This document shows, one piece after another, positions 1 through 7,732 of a stretch of DNA of 43,148 nucleotides. The stretch comes from Steroidobacteraceae bacterium (lineage in GTDB: Bacteria; Pseudomonadota; Gammaproteobacteria; Steroidobacterales; Steroidobacteraceae), in assembly GCA_017853175.1 (NCBI GenBank), contig JAFMKA010000009.1:1-43148 (forward strand). The letters are read 5' to 3'. Position 1 is the first letter of the stretch, and each line of letters opens with the position of its first letter. The notes under the pieces are model-generated. The model had not been told where the DNA came from, searched no databases, and saw nothing but the letters and a program-made list of their open reading frames with translations. The position numbers and the translations under genes are program-made.

Positions 1-782
1 CCACCCTTGAGTTTTCGATCGAGAACAACGTTGCCCTCATCGCGCTCAATCGCCCCGAGGCGGCCAACACGATCAGCGTCGAGTTGGCCGAAGAACTGCT
101 TCAGGCCGCCATTCGCTGCGAGAGCAATCCCGACGTACGTGCCATCGTACTCACCGGTAAGGGACGTTTCTTCAGCGGTGGTGGAGACGTGCAATCTTTC
201 GCGGCAGCGGGCGACAGCGCCGGCGAGTTGCTGCGTCGTATCACCGCGCCCCTGCATGCCGCAGTGTCGCGCTTTGCGCGCATGGATGCCCCGCTCGTCA
301 CGGCCGTCAATGGCACGGCCGCGGGCGCAGGGTTCAGTCTCGCGATTTCGGGCGATGTGATCGTCGCGGCCGAGTCGGCGAAATTCACCATGGCGTACAC
401 CAAAATCGCCATGTCAGCCGATGGCGGCGGCTCGTTCAATCTGCCGCGAATCGTCGGGATGGCACGCGCCAAAGAATTGATGCTGCTCAACCCGGTGCTC
501 ACCGCCGCCGAAGCTCAGCAACGCGGACTCGTTACGATGGTGGCGCCCGATGCCGAAGTGCTCAACAAAGCCAAGGAAATCGCCGCCTCGCTCGCTACCG
601 GGCCGACCCGCGCATTTGGCGAAGTCAAACGATTGCTGGCCGACAGTCACACGAACTCACTCGAGGAGCAACTCGCTCTCGAGTCGCGTTCGATGGCAAG
701 CCTCGCCGATCGCACCGAGGATGCGCGCGAAGGCTACACCGCGTTTTCTCAAAAACGCGCTCCGAAATATAAAGGACGATAA
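1..782 (+). CDS. Enoyl-CoA hydratase/isomerase (crotonase family), 5' partial
   Basis: The reading frame is open to the left edge (first whole codon at base 3), so the start lies outside the window. About 260 residues are visible, nearly the full length of a crotonase. The oxyanion-hole region reads FFSGGGDVQSF, and a second glycine-rich segment is GTAAGAGFSLA. The segment SADGGGSFNLPRIVG carries an Asp (codon at 420-422) where isomerase-type crotonases such as PaaG and enoyl-CoA delta-isomerases place their catalytic acid, so isomerisation is as likely as hydration. The enzyme would act on an unsaturated acyl-CoA in the cytoplasm. The Rieske ferredoxin gene begins five bases after its stop, so the two are probably cotranscribed. 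Family is certain; substrate is unknown. Confidence 0.9.
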   Translation, partial: TLEFSIENNVALIALNRPEAANTISVELAEELLQAAIRCESNPDVRAIVLTGKGRFFSGGGDVQSFAAAGDSAGELLRRITAPLHAAVSRFARMDAPLVTAVNGTAAGAGFSLAISGDVIVAAESAKFTMAYTKIAMSADGGGSFNLPRIVGMARAKELMLLNPVLTAAEAQQRGLVTMVAPDAEVLNKAKEIAASLATGPTRAFGEVKRLLADSHTNSLEEQLALESRSMASLADRTEDAREGYTAFSQKRAPKYKGR

Positions 783-787
783 TCCTA

Positions 788-1111
788 ATGAGCGAAGTAA
801 CTTGGCACGTCGCCGGCAATCTCTCGCAGATTGCCGAGGGAAAGATGATCGGCGTCGAGCTCGGCGGGCGGGCCGTCGTGATCTGTCGTACCAAAGAGGG
901 TGTCAACGCCCTGGATAACGTGTGCTCGCATGCCTACGCGCTGATGCATGAGGGTCGACTTCGCGGCAACCGACTCATCTGCCCCCTGCACGGCGCATCG
1001 TTCGACTGTCGCACCGGAGCGGTACTCGGCGCCCCGGCCACCTCACCCCTCGCCACGTTCGCCGTGCGCGTCGGTGACGACGGCACGATCGAGGTCGGCC
1101 TCCCGAATTGA
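788..1111 (+). CDS. Rieske [2Fe-2S] ferredoxin
   Basis: A small (107 aa) soluble Rieske protein that would pass electrons to a ring-hydroxylating oxygenase. The cluster ligands are plain: C46-x-H48 (in NVCSHAYALMHEG) and C65-x-x-H68 (in ICPLHGASFDCRTG). The length is that of a stand-alone ferredoxin component, with no catalytic iron domain. It follows the crotonase gene after five bases. Three oxygenase alpha subunits lie in the same window (starting at 5232, 21225 and 29491), but no reductase gene is present, so the electron donor must be encoded elsewhere. Which oxygenase it serves cannot be told from position alone. Confidence 0.92.
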   Translation: MSEVTWHVAGNLSQIAEGKMIGVELGGRAVVICRTKEGVNALDNVCSHAYALMHEGRLRGNRLICPLHGASFDCRTGAVLGAPATSPLATFAVRVGDDGTIEVGLPN

Positions 1112-1116
1112 GCCGA

Positions 1117-1572
1117 TCAGCGGCGTCGCTCGATCAGATTGACGCTACGACACGAAAAAACGGTGTCGCCATCCTGATTGGTGAGCCGGTAATCCATTTC
1201 GATGACGCCGCGGCGCGGATCGCTCGACGACTCGCGCTTCTCGACGCACGCCCACTTCGCGCGTAAACGATCTCCTGCACGTACGGCCTTCGGCCAGCGG
1301 GTGTCTTTCCAGGCCACGCCGCAGATCCAGGCGATGTCGCCGCTGATCTCGTGATCGAGACGGCGCCACAGTACGGCGGTGAACAAACCCGAGGCCACAA
1401 CCTCACCGAAAACCGACGCTTTCGCCGCCTCAGGATCAGTGTGAAAATACTGCGGATCGTATCGGCGAGCGAACTCGAGCATCTCCTCTCGATCGACAGT
1501 CTGCTCGCCGGATTCGGCGCAATCTCCGATGGAGATATCTTCGAAGTATTTTTTACCGGAATGACGCATCAT
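1117..1572 (-). CDS. MaoC-like (R)-enoyl-CoA hydratase family protein
   Basis: A hot-dog fold MaoC protein. The segment FARRYDPQYFHTDPEAA contains the Asp-x4-His pattern that forms the hydratase active site in this family, followed by the usual FG-VASGL stretch. The frame extends to 1638, but the natural N-terminus is near MRHSGKKYFEDISIGD. The ATG ending at 1572 (or the next ATG at 1569) is preceded by an AGGG on the minus strand and was chosen. An upstream ATG at 1587 would overlap the start codon of the divergent SnoaL-like gene by two bases and has no visible ribosome site. It probably hydrates or dehydrates a pathway acyl-CoA. The gene converges on the ferredoxin gene with a five-base gap. 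Confidence 0.85.
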   Translation of the reverse strand: MMRHSGKKYFEDISIGDCAESGEQTVDREEMLEFARRYDPQYFHTDPEAAKASVFGEVVASGLFTAVLWRRLDHEISGDIAWICGVAWKDTRWPKAVRAGDRLRAKWACVEKRESSSDPRRGVIEMDYRLTNQDGDTVFSCRSVNLIERRR

Positions 1573-1585
1573 CGAGCCCTGTGCC

Positions 1586-2140
1586 ATGAATCTTGAACAA
1601 AGAATTCGTCGTCTTGAAGACCGGGACGCCATACGCAACCTGATCGCCCGCTACGGTCGCCTCGTCGATGAGCGCGACATCGCGGGGGTCGGCATGCTCT
1701 TCACGCGAGACGGATCTTTTCGCTCGGTCGACGGCAAGATCGCTTCGACCGGTCGCGATGCCGTGATCGAGCAGTTTCACAAGCGTTACGCCGTACTCGG
1801 GCCGAGCAATCACTTCACCCACGATATGTTCATCGAGCTCGACGACACCGACCCCGATCTCGCCTCCGGCTGGGTCAACTCCCACGCCGAGGTGGTTCGT
1901 AACGGTGTCGCGCTCTGGGCAGCCCTGCGCTATCACGACCGGTATCGACGCGAAGAAGGGGTGTGGCGATTCCACGTTCGCGAGCTGCATTTCTTCTACT
2001 ACCTGTCGCCCAAAGATTATCCGGAAATGCTCGGAAAACTGATGCGAAACCGCGCGTACACCGAGCCGCTACCGGCAGATTTCCCGGAAAACTCGGACAC
2101 CTGGAAGGATTACTACTCGAAGTATCCTCAGCGAGGCTGA
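1586..2140 (+). CDS. SnoaL-like (NTF2 fold) protein
   Basis: A 184-residue member of the NTF2-like/SnoaL superfamily. It opens with the typical helix LEQRIRRLEDRDAIRNLIARYGRLVD, followed by a cone-shaped fold region rich in Trp and Tyr (ALWAALRYHDRYRREEGVWRFHVRELHFFYYL). Proteins of this fold act as isomerases, dehydratases or ring-hydroxylating dioxygenase beta subunits. This one is not next to an alpha subunit, so a small-molecule isomerase or dehydratase role is more likely. Its start lies 13 bases from that of the MaoC gene on the other strand, so the two share a very short control region. Its 3' end overlaps the convergent TetR gene by 13 bases. The exact reaction cannot be inferred. Confidence 0.8.
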   Translation: MNLEQRIRRLEDRDAIRNLIARYGRLVDERDIAGVGMLFTRDGSFRSVDGKIASTGRDAVIEQFHKRYAVLGPSNHFTHDMFIELDDTDPDLASGWVNSHAEVVRNGVALWAALRYHDRYRREEGVWRFHVRELHFFYYLSPKDYPEMLGKLMRNRAYTEPLPADFPENSDTWKDYYSKYPQRG

Positions 2141-2775
2141 CGTCCGTCGCGCAGTTCGCGCAACTTGCGCTCGAGGTAATCGACGACGCGCCGATCGCGC
2201 TCGGTTTCCTTGTGTACGAGGAAGCTGATCGCCATCCCCTCGAGCACGTAGCGGGTCAGATCGAGCGCCACGTCGAAGGTCTCGTCATCCGTGTGCCACT
2301 CGGTGAACACCTCGCGCGCCGTGCGATGCCATTCATTCTCGAAGGCTTCCTGCGCAGGCCGCAGAATCTGCGCGAGCTCGGGATCGGTACGGGCGGCAAC
2401 CACGAGCTCAAAGAATGCGACGAACATCGGGTGCCGAACGTGCTGCCAATACGCCTCGAGGTTGGCGCGTAACCGATCGCCCTCGCCCCCGCTCGGACCG
2501 CCGCGCTGCGCGGCGCGACGAAATGCCTTAAGCCGCTTGGCGTGCAGGTAGTCGACGGCAGCTCGGACGATGTCCACTTTCGACGGGAAGTGATGAAGCA
2601 TCGCGCCGCGAGACAACCCCGCCCGAGCCGCGATCACCGTGGTCGTCGTTCGGGCGTAGCCGAGATCGACGAAGCTCTTGATGGCCGCTTCAATGATGAG
2701 CGTCCGCGTGGCGGCGCTTTTCTGGGCTTGCCACCCCGTGACTTCGGGTGCTTCTGCGTCGATTTGTTTTGACAT
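2128..2775 (-). CDS. TetR/AcrR family transcriptional regulator
   Basis: The 215-residue protein carries an N-terminal TetR DNA-binding domain. Its helix-turn-helix spans about residues 42-64 (TTTTVIAARAGLSRGAMLHHF), followed by the conserved KVDIVRAAVDYL helix. The C-terminal half is the variable ligand-binding and dimer domain. The ATG ending at 2775 (MSKQIDAE) was chosen because an AAGG precedes it; the frame continues upstream to a TTG at 2811 that looks less likely. The gene is divergent from the SDR at 2927, and an inverted repeat (2848-2870) lies between them. It most likely represses itself and the downstream catabolic genes until a pathway intermediate binds. Confidence 0.92.
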   Translation of the reverse strand: MSKQIDAEAPEVTGWQAQKSAATRTLIIEAAIKSFVDLGYARTTTTVIAARAGLSRGAMLHHFPSKVDIVRAAVDYLHAKRLKAFRRAAQRGGPSGGEGDRLRANLEAYWQHVRHPMFVAFFELVVAARTDPELAQILRPAQEAFENEWHRTAREVFTEWHTDDETFDVALDLTRYVLEGMAISFLVHKETERDRRVVDYLERKLRELRDGRQPR

Positions 2776-2847
2776 GACCGAGACCTTGCCGGCAGACGAA
2801 AAAAAAGTCAAAGGTGATTGAAACCGACAGCCTTGCTTGATACCGTT

Positions 2848-2870
2848 TTGAGCCGTCAGCCGCAGCTCAA
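2848..2870. promoter_or_regulatory. Inverted repeat, candidate TetR operator
   Basis: A perfect six-base inverted repeat, TTGAGC (2848-2853) and GCTCAA (2865-2870), is separated by 11 bases. It sits in the 151-base region between the tetR-type gene and the divergent SDR gene. Position and symmetry fit an autoregulatory TetR operator. Six-base half sites are short, so chance is possible. No clear promoter hexamers were recognised around it. Confidence 0.35.
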
Positions 2871-2926
2871 CCTGCCGCGCTGGCGCACTCTGATTTAAAC
2901 AACTTGATCACCCGGAGGACAGGGAC

Positions 2927-3685
2927 ATGGGACGCGTCGAAGGAAAAGTGGCAATCGTCACCGGGGGAGCCCAAGGGCTAGGCAAAGCGGACTGTGAGGC
3001 GCTCGTCCGCGAAGGCGCCCAGGTCATGATCACCGACATTAAGGTGGCCGAGGGTAAAGCCCTCGCTGCCGCACTCAATGCGGTTCGCGCCGGAAGCGCT
3101 GCTTTCATGGAGCAGGATGTCCGCGACGAAGCGCGCTGGCAGGAGGTCGTGGCCGCGACGGTCAAGCAATTTGGCAAGCTCAATGTACTCGTGAACAACG
3201 CGGGCTTCGTCGCGCCGGCCACGCCCGAGGCCACGACGCTCGAACAATTCAAGATGCACAACGCCGTGATGAGCGAGGGGACCTTCCTCGGCTGCAAATA
3301 CGCCATCCCCGCAATGCAGGCGAGCGGTGGTGGCTCGATCGTGAACATGGCCTCCGTCGCCACTCACCTCGGTTACCCGATTTTCTTTGCCTATTCGGCG
3401 GCCAAGGGGGCCGTGCGCGCGATGACGAAGTCGATCGCCATCTGGTGTCAAATGCAGAAGTACAACATTCGCTGCAACTCCTTGCACCCGGGCGCGACCG
3501 ATACCCCCATGATCGAAGAGGCCAACCGTTTGCTCGGTCTCACGCGCGAGTTCTACACCCAGAGCGGCCCGGGCCTCGGGCAGCCCGAGGATGTGGCGAA
3601 CGTCGTCGTGTTCCTCGCCTCCGACGAATCGCGATACATCAATGGTGCCGAACTGTTGCTCGACAACGGTCTCACCATTCAGTAA
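2927..3685 (+). CDS. Short-chain dehydrogenase/reductase (SDR), classical
   Basis: A 252-residue classical SDR that oxidises or reduces an alcohol/ketone with NAD(P). Visible motifs are the nucleotide-binding TGGAQGLG (12-19), NNAG (90-93) and the catalytic Ser143, Tyr156 and Lys160 (YSAAK). The acidic D37 after the second strand (MITDIK) favours NAD. A strong ribosome site GGAGGA precedes the ATG. It is followed after 18 bases by a second SDR. The neighbouring TetR gene and the inverted repeat suggest substrate-induced expression. In this context it probably oxidises a hydroxyl introduced by, or exposed during, Rieske chemistry; the substrate is not known. Confidence 0.93.
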   Translation: MGRVEGKVAIVTGGAQGLGKADCEALVREGAQVMITDIKVAEGKALAAALNAVRAGSAAFMEQDVRDEARWQEVVAATVKQFGKLNVLVNNAGFVAPATPEATTLEQFKMHNAVMSEGTFLGCKYAIPAMQASGGGSIVNMASVATHLGYPIFFAYSAAKGAVRAMTKSIAIWCQMQKYNIRCNSLHPGATDTPMIEEANRLLGLTREFYTQSGPGLGQPEDVANVVVFLASDESRYINGAELLLDNGLTIQ

Positions 3686-3703
3686 CCGACAGGGGAAAAC
3701 AGA

Positions 3704-4465
3704 ATGGATCTCGGATTGCGCGGTAAGCGGGCTCTCGTCACGGGCGCCACAAAGGGTATCGGTCGAGCGATTGTCGATTTGCTGGCAGCGGAGGGTTGCG
3801 ACATCGCGCTCTGTGCGCGTAGTGAAGACGAAGTCGAATCTGCCGTACGTGAAATCAAGACTAAAGGCGTGAACGTCTCGGGTGGCGCAGTCAATGTGCG
3901 CGATGCCGAAGCCTATAAAGCTTGGCTGGAGCGCAGCGTTGCCGAGCTCGGTGGTTGCGACATCTTCATACCGAACGTCAGCGCTGGCGGCGGCATGGAT
4001 TCAGAAAAAAATTGGTGGAAGTGCTTCGAAGTCGATGTACTGCACACGGTGCGCGGCTGCGAATTCTTGGTACCCCATCTCGAAAAGTCGGGTCACGGCA
4101 GCATCGTCATCATCAGCTCGACCAATGCGCTCGAGACCTTCTATGCGCCGATGGCCTACAACGCCATGAAAGCGGCGCTCATCACCTACTCCAAGCAACT
4201 CTCGCAGTTCATCGGTCGAAAAAATATCCGTGTGAACACCGTCTCTCCGGGGCCGATCTACTTCGAGGGCGGCGCTTGGGAAATGATCAAGAGCACCAAT
4301 CAGAAAATGTATGACGCCACGGTGCGCGCCATGCCAAACGGCCGCTTCGGTGGACCGGATGAAGTGGCGAAGCTCGTCGCGTTCCTCGCAAGCCCGTCTG
4401 CCTCGATCATCACGGGTGCCAACGTGGTTGCCGATAACGGGTACACCAAGCGCGTCCAGTACTGA
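3704..4465 (+). CDS. Short-chain dehydrogenase/reductase (SDR), atypical NNAG motif
   Basis: A 253-residue SDR with TGATKGIG (13-20), Ser138/139 and the catalytic Tyr152-x3-Lys156 (YNAMK). The usual NNAG segment is replaced by PNVSAG (90-95), a divergence in the strand that contacts the adenine side of the cofactor. ARS (38-40) after the second strand suggests NADP rather than NAD. It starts 18 bases after the preceding SDR and ends two bases before the ThuA-like gene, so all three are one transcript. The fold and oxidoreductase role are clear; the substrate is not. Confidence 0.9.
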   Translation: MDLGLRGKRALVTGATKGIGRAIVDLLAAEGCDIALCARSEDEVESAVREIKTKGVNVSGGAVNVRDAEAYKAWLERSVAELGGCDIFIPNVSAGGGMDSEKNWWKCFEVDVLHTVRGCEFLVPHLEKSGHGSIVIISSTNALETFYAPMAYNAMKAALITYSKQLSQFIGRKNIRVNTVSPGPIYFEGGAWEMIKSTNQKMYDATVRAMPNGRFGGPDEVAKLVAFLASPSASIITGANVVADNGYTKRVQY

Positions 4466-4467
4466 TC

Positions 4468-5235
4468 ATGTCGAGTCTGCCGCGCCGCATCGATGCCTGC
4501 CTCGTTGCCGGGGGCAAGTACCACGATATCGACCACGCGCGGCTGCAGCTGCTGACTCTGCTCGGTGAGCATCCGAACATTCGGTGTCGGGTGCTTGAAG
4601 ACTATCGCGACATCGATGCGATCGTGGCAGCCGACGTGCTCATTACGTACACGGTCGACGTGGTGCCGGATGAAGCCGGTGCCGCACGACTGCACGACTG
4701 GGTGGGCGCGGGGCATCGTTGGTTGGCGTTGCACGGGACCAACTCGATACTTCGCTGGTCAAAAACTCACAAAGCCTGGGAAGCGCCTCGTACGGTCCCG
4801 ACGCTGATGCAAACGCTGGGGAGTCAATTTTTGGCGCATCCGCCGATTGCCCCCTACCGCGTCGAGATCACGGCGCCCGAGCACCCTCTCGTTCGGGGCA
4901 TCGAACCTTTCGATGCGGATGACGAGTTGTACCTCAGCGAGTTGCACGGTCCGATCGAGGTCTTGTTGCATACACGCTGGTCCGGACGAACGTCTTTGTT
5001 CGTCGATAGCGACTGGACTCAAGACGAGCCGCGCCCCGTGTTGTATCTCAAGCGAACCGGCGCGGGAGAAGTGCTTTATTTCACGCTCGGGCACTCGCGC
5101 GGGCACTACGACATGCGTCCGATCATGGACGAGTACCCGACGATCGAACGAGGCAGCTGGAACACACCGGCCTTCGTGGAAATTTTAAGACGCGGCATAC
5201 GCTGGGTCGCGACCGCCGAACGGATTTCATCATGA
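4468..5235 (+). CDS. ThuA-like domain protein
   Basis: A 255-residue protein of the ThuA family, a class I glutamine-amidotransferase-like fold found near sugar and other catabolic genes. The pattern runs DIDAIVAADVLITYTVD, then LHDWVGAGHRWLALHGTN, and a C-terminal GAGEVLYFTLGHSRGHYD, which matches the family's arrangement of strands and conserved Gly/His residues. No amidotransferase Cys nucleophile is evident. Its stop overlaps the start of Rieske oxygenase 1 by four bases (ATGA), so the two are translationally coupled. ThuA proteins have been linked to 3-keto-sugar metabolism, so a glycosidic or carbohydrate-like substrate is one possibility, but this is only a hint. Confidence 0.8.
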   Translation: MSSLPRRIDACLVAGGKYHDIDHARLQLLTLLGEHPNIRCRVLEDYRDIDAIVAADVLITYTVDVVPDEAGAARLHDWVGAGHRWLALHGTNSILRWSKTHKAWEAPRTVPTLMQTLGSQFLAHPPIAPYRVEITAPEHPLVRGIEPFDADDELYLSELHGPIEVLLHTRWSGRTSLFVDSDWTQDEPRPVLYLKRTGAGEVLYFTLGHSRGHYDMRPIMDEYPTIERGSWNTPAFVEILRRGIRWVATAERISS

Positions 5236-6629
5236 GCAAGAAGCCGACACCCACCCTCACCGAATCCGAGCAAGCTGAACTGCGAGAGCGCTCACGCACT
5301 CCGACCTATCGCAAAGTTCGACGTGTCGAACCGACGGATGGCCCCGGAACTCCGAGCGCGAAAGCCCCGGACCCGGACCTCGGCGACGCCATGATTCCGA
5401 AAGAGCGCTACACCTCACGAGGCTTCCTGCAACTCGAGTGGGATCGGATGTGGAGCAAGGTTTGGCTGCTCGGCGGATTGGAGTCGGACGTTCCCGAACC
5501 CGGCGATTACATCTGTACCGAAATCGGTCGCGAATCGATTTTGCTCGTAAGGCAGGCCGACGGCCGGATGCGCGCGTTTTACAACGTGTGTCTGCACCGA
5601 GGTAACCGTCTCCGACCGACGGGAATTTCGAGCGCTGACTCGTTCAAGTGCCAATATCACCATTGGGAATACGGCATCGACGGACGTTTCGTTCGCATCC
5701 CGGATCTCGATACCTTTCCGCAAGGTGCCCCACCGTGCCGCGGCCTCAAAGAATTGCCCTGCGACACTTGGGGTGGATTCGTGTGGTTCAGCCTGAACCG
5801 AGAGGTTGGTCCGCTCGCTGAGTATCTCTCACCGATTCCGCAGCACCTCGACCCGTACCATTTTCCGCGTATGGCTCTCACCCGTGACATCACGGTCGAG
5901 TGGAACTGCAACTGGAAGGCTTCCGTCGACGCCTTCAACGAGAGTTATCACGTTCAGGGCATCCACCCTCAGTTGCTCTATTACCTGCACGATCTCGACA
6001 TCCAGATCGACTGCTACGAGCGCCACAATCGATATCTCATACCCTTCGGTACCGTGAGCCCGCGCGTACGCAAGCCACCGTCGATTCCCGATCCGATAAA
6101 GACCATCATGAAGACCGCGGGAATGGACCCGGCGGACTACGACGAACCGCTCGAGAATCTCCGTCGCGACGTCCAAGTACACAAGCGGCGTACCGGCGCT
6201 TCGATGGGCCGCGATTACTCGAAGCTCAACGACGATCAGCTGACCGACGATTATCACTACCTGATCTTTCCGAACGTGACGCTCAACGTGCACGCGGACG
6301 ATCTCATGCTGTTCCGCCAACGCCCGCATCCGACCGACCCCGATCGCATGCTGTATGACGTGTGGACGTTCGAGCTGGTCCCCGAGGGGGCCGAGCGCCC
6401 GCCCCGCCCGAAGCATCAGTACTTCCGTCACGGCGATAAATCGATCGGCCTTGTCCTCGATCAGGATGCCCAGAACCTCCCTGGAGTTCAGGACGGTATG
6501 CACTCGGCCGGACTTGACGGGCTGTGGATCGGTTCGCAGGAATTGCGAATTCGCCACTTCCACAAGGTGCTGATGGACTACCTCGGCAAGGATGCGGACG
6601 AGGCAGCGGCGAAGCTGGACAGCCGCTGA
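5232..6629 (+). CDS. Rieske non-heme iron oxygenase, alpha subunit (no. 1)
   Basis: A 465-residue oxygenase. The Rieske cluster ligands are C120-x-H122 and C140-x2-H143. The second motif reads CQYHHW instead of the usual CxxHGW, so a Gly next to the ligand is replaced by His. The mononuclear iron site is seen in FNESYHVQGIH with H240 and H245 and a carboxylate near D410/D412. Glu237 takes the place of the Asp that bridges the two metal centres in naphthalene dioxygenase, as in several other Rieske clades. A basic and proline-rich N-terminal extension of about 50 residues precedes the domain. The start overlaps the ThuA stop. It probably hydroxylates or demethylates a hydrophobic substrate in the cytoplasm, using electrons from a ferredoxin such as the one at 788. 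Confidence 0.93.
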   Translation: MSKKPTPTLTESEQAELRERSRTPTYRKVRRVEPTDGPGTPSAKAPDPDLGDAMIPKERYTSRGFLQLEWDRMWSKVWLLGGLESDVPEPGDYICTEIGRESILLVRQADGRMRAFYNVCLHRGNRLRPTGISSADSFKCQYHHWEYGIDGRFVRIPDLDTFPQGAPPCRGLKELPCDTWGGFVWFSLNREVGPLAEYLSPIPQHLDPYHFPRMALTRDITVEWNCNWKASVDAFNESYHVQGIHPQLLYYLHDLDIQIDCYERHNRYLIPFGTVSPRVRKPPSIPDPIKTIMKTAGMDPADYDEPLENLRRDVQVHKRRTGASMGRDYSKLNDDQLTDDYHYLIFPNVTLNVHADDLMLFRQRPHPTDPDRMLYDVWTFELVPEGAERPPRPKHQYFRHGDKSIGLVLDQDAQNLPGVQDGMHSAGLDGLWIGSQELRIRHFHKVLMDYLGKDADEAAAKLDSR

Positions 6630-6658
6630 CGAGGCGGGCATAAAAAGAGCAGCTCTGA

Positions 6659-6689
6659 TTGTTTCCGTCAGCGTTGCTCGTTTTATATC
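6659..6689 (+). promoter_or_regulatory. Candidate sigma-70 promoter for the 6741-15768 operon
   Basis: In the 111-base gap after Rieske oxygenase 1, TTGTTT (6659-6664) and TTATAT (6683-6688) are spaced by 18 bases and precede the first gene of a nine-gene operon. A perfect 11-base palindrome (AGAGCAGCTCT, 6645-6655) lies immediately upstream and could be an operator. The hexamers match consensus only in part. Confidence 0.35.
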
Positions 6690-6740
6690 GTTGACTTACC
6701 ATCAAGGTCGCGCGCCCGACGCGCTCCCGCAGGAGATTCC

Positions 6741-7709
6741 GTGAGCCTTCCCAAAGACCTGTTGCTGCGCGCCTATCGGCAGATGAAGACGATCCGCGAG
6801 TTCGAGGAGCGTCTACACGTCGAAATACAAACCGGCGAGATACCGGGTTTCACACACCTCTACTCTGGGCAGGAAGCCGTCGCCGTCGGCGTCTGCGAAA
6901 ACCTCTCGGATCAGGACTGGATCGCGAGCACTCACCGTGGTCACGGGCACTGCATCGCCAAGGGCTGCGACGTCCAAGGCATGATGCTCGAGATCTACGG
7001 GCGTCGTGACGGCCTCTGCAAAGGCAAAGGCGGCTCGATGCACATCGCCGACATGACGAAGGGCATGCTCGGCGCAAACGCGATCGTGGGCGGCGGACCG
7101 CCGATCGCCGTGGGTGCAGGCATCGCGTGCAAGATCGCCAAGCGCGGCAACGTCGCCGTGGCATTCGGCGGCGACGGGAGTGCCAACCAAGGCACCGTAT
7201 TCGAGGCGATGAATCTCGCCGTCGTGCTTCGTGCACCCGTCATCTTTGTTTTCGAGAACAACGGCTACTCCGAGCACACGGGCGCCTCGTACGCCGTGGG
7301 TTCGGGCGACATCGCGGGCCGCGCGCGCGGCTTCGGCATGGCCGCTGAAACCTGCGATGGCTCAGATTTCTTTGCCGTGTACGACACGATGGCGAAGTTG
7401 TTGAAATCTGTCAGAACAGGCGGCGGCCCTGCGGCGCTCGAGGCCAAAACCACGCGCTTCTTCGGGCATTTTGAAGGCGATCCGATGCTCTATCGGGCCA
7501 AAGACGAAGTCGCTCGTCATCGAGAGCAGATGGATTGTCTGCGCATCTTCCGCGATCGCGTGAGCAAAGAGGGCTGGCTGCAGCTCGCCGAGCTCGACGC
7601 CATCGATGACCAAGTGATGGCACTGATCGACAAGTCGGTGACGACGTCGCGCGCGGCAACGCCGCCGTCTGCCTCCGACTTGCTCACCGACGTGTACGTC
7701 TCCTACTGA
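6741..7709 (+). CDS. Thiamine-diphosphate dehydrogenase E1 alpha subunit (acetoin/pyruvate dehydrogenase type)
   Basis: A 322-residue E1 alpha subunit. The thiamine-diphosphate motif is complete, from GDG (144-146) to NN (173-174) in FVFENNGYSEHT, and the THRGHGH segment (64-70) holds the active-site histidines of this family. The start is GTG at 6741 with AGGAG at 6731-6735. With the next gene (E1 beta) it forms the decarboxylating or C-C cleaving component that passes an acyl group to lipoate on the E2. Length and sequence style resemble acetoin dehydrogenase AcoA as well as pyruvate/branched-chain E1. In this setting the substrate may be a pathway 2-oxo acid or alpha-hydroxyketone rather than pyruvate. 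Confidence 0.9.
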   Translation: MSLPKDLLLRAYRQMKTIREFEERLHVEIQTGEIPGFTHLYSGQEAVAVGVCENLSDQDWIASTHRGHGHCIAKGCDVQGMMLEIYGRRDGLCKGKGGSMHIADMTKGMLGANAIVGGGPPIAVGAGIACKIAKRGNVAVAFGGDGSANQGTVFEAMNLAVVLRAPVIFVFENNGYSEHTGASYAVGSGDIAGRARGFGMAAETCDGSDFFAVYDTMAKLLKSVRTGGGPAALEAKTTRFFGHFEGDPMLYRAKDEVARHREQMDCLRIFRDRVSKEGWLQLAELDAIDDQVMALIDKSVTTSRAATPPSASDLLTDVYVSY

Positions 7710-7732
7710 CCCGCCCTTCAGAGAATAGATTC

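Noticed and set aside
1586-2140. Beta subunit of a ring-hydroxylating dioxygenase
   Set aside because: The NTF2-like fold is shared, but it is not adjacent to an alpha subunit and lies in a unit with a MaoC protein.
5829-6641. 270-residue minus-strand frame opposite Rieske oxygenase 1
   Set aside because: Shadow of the oxygenase coding region; no motifs or plausible start.
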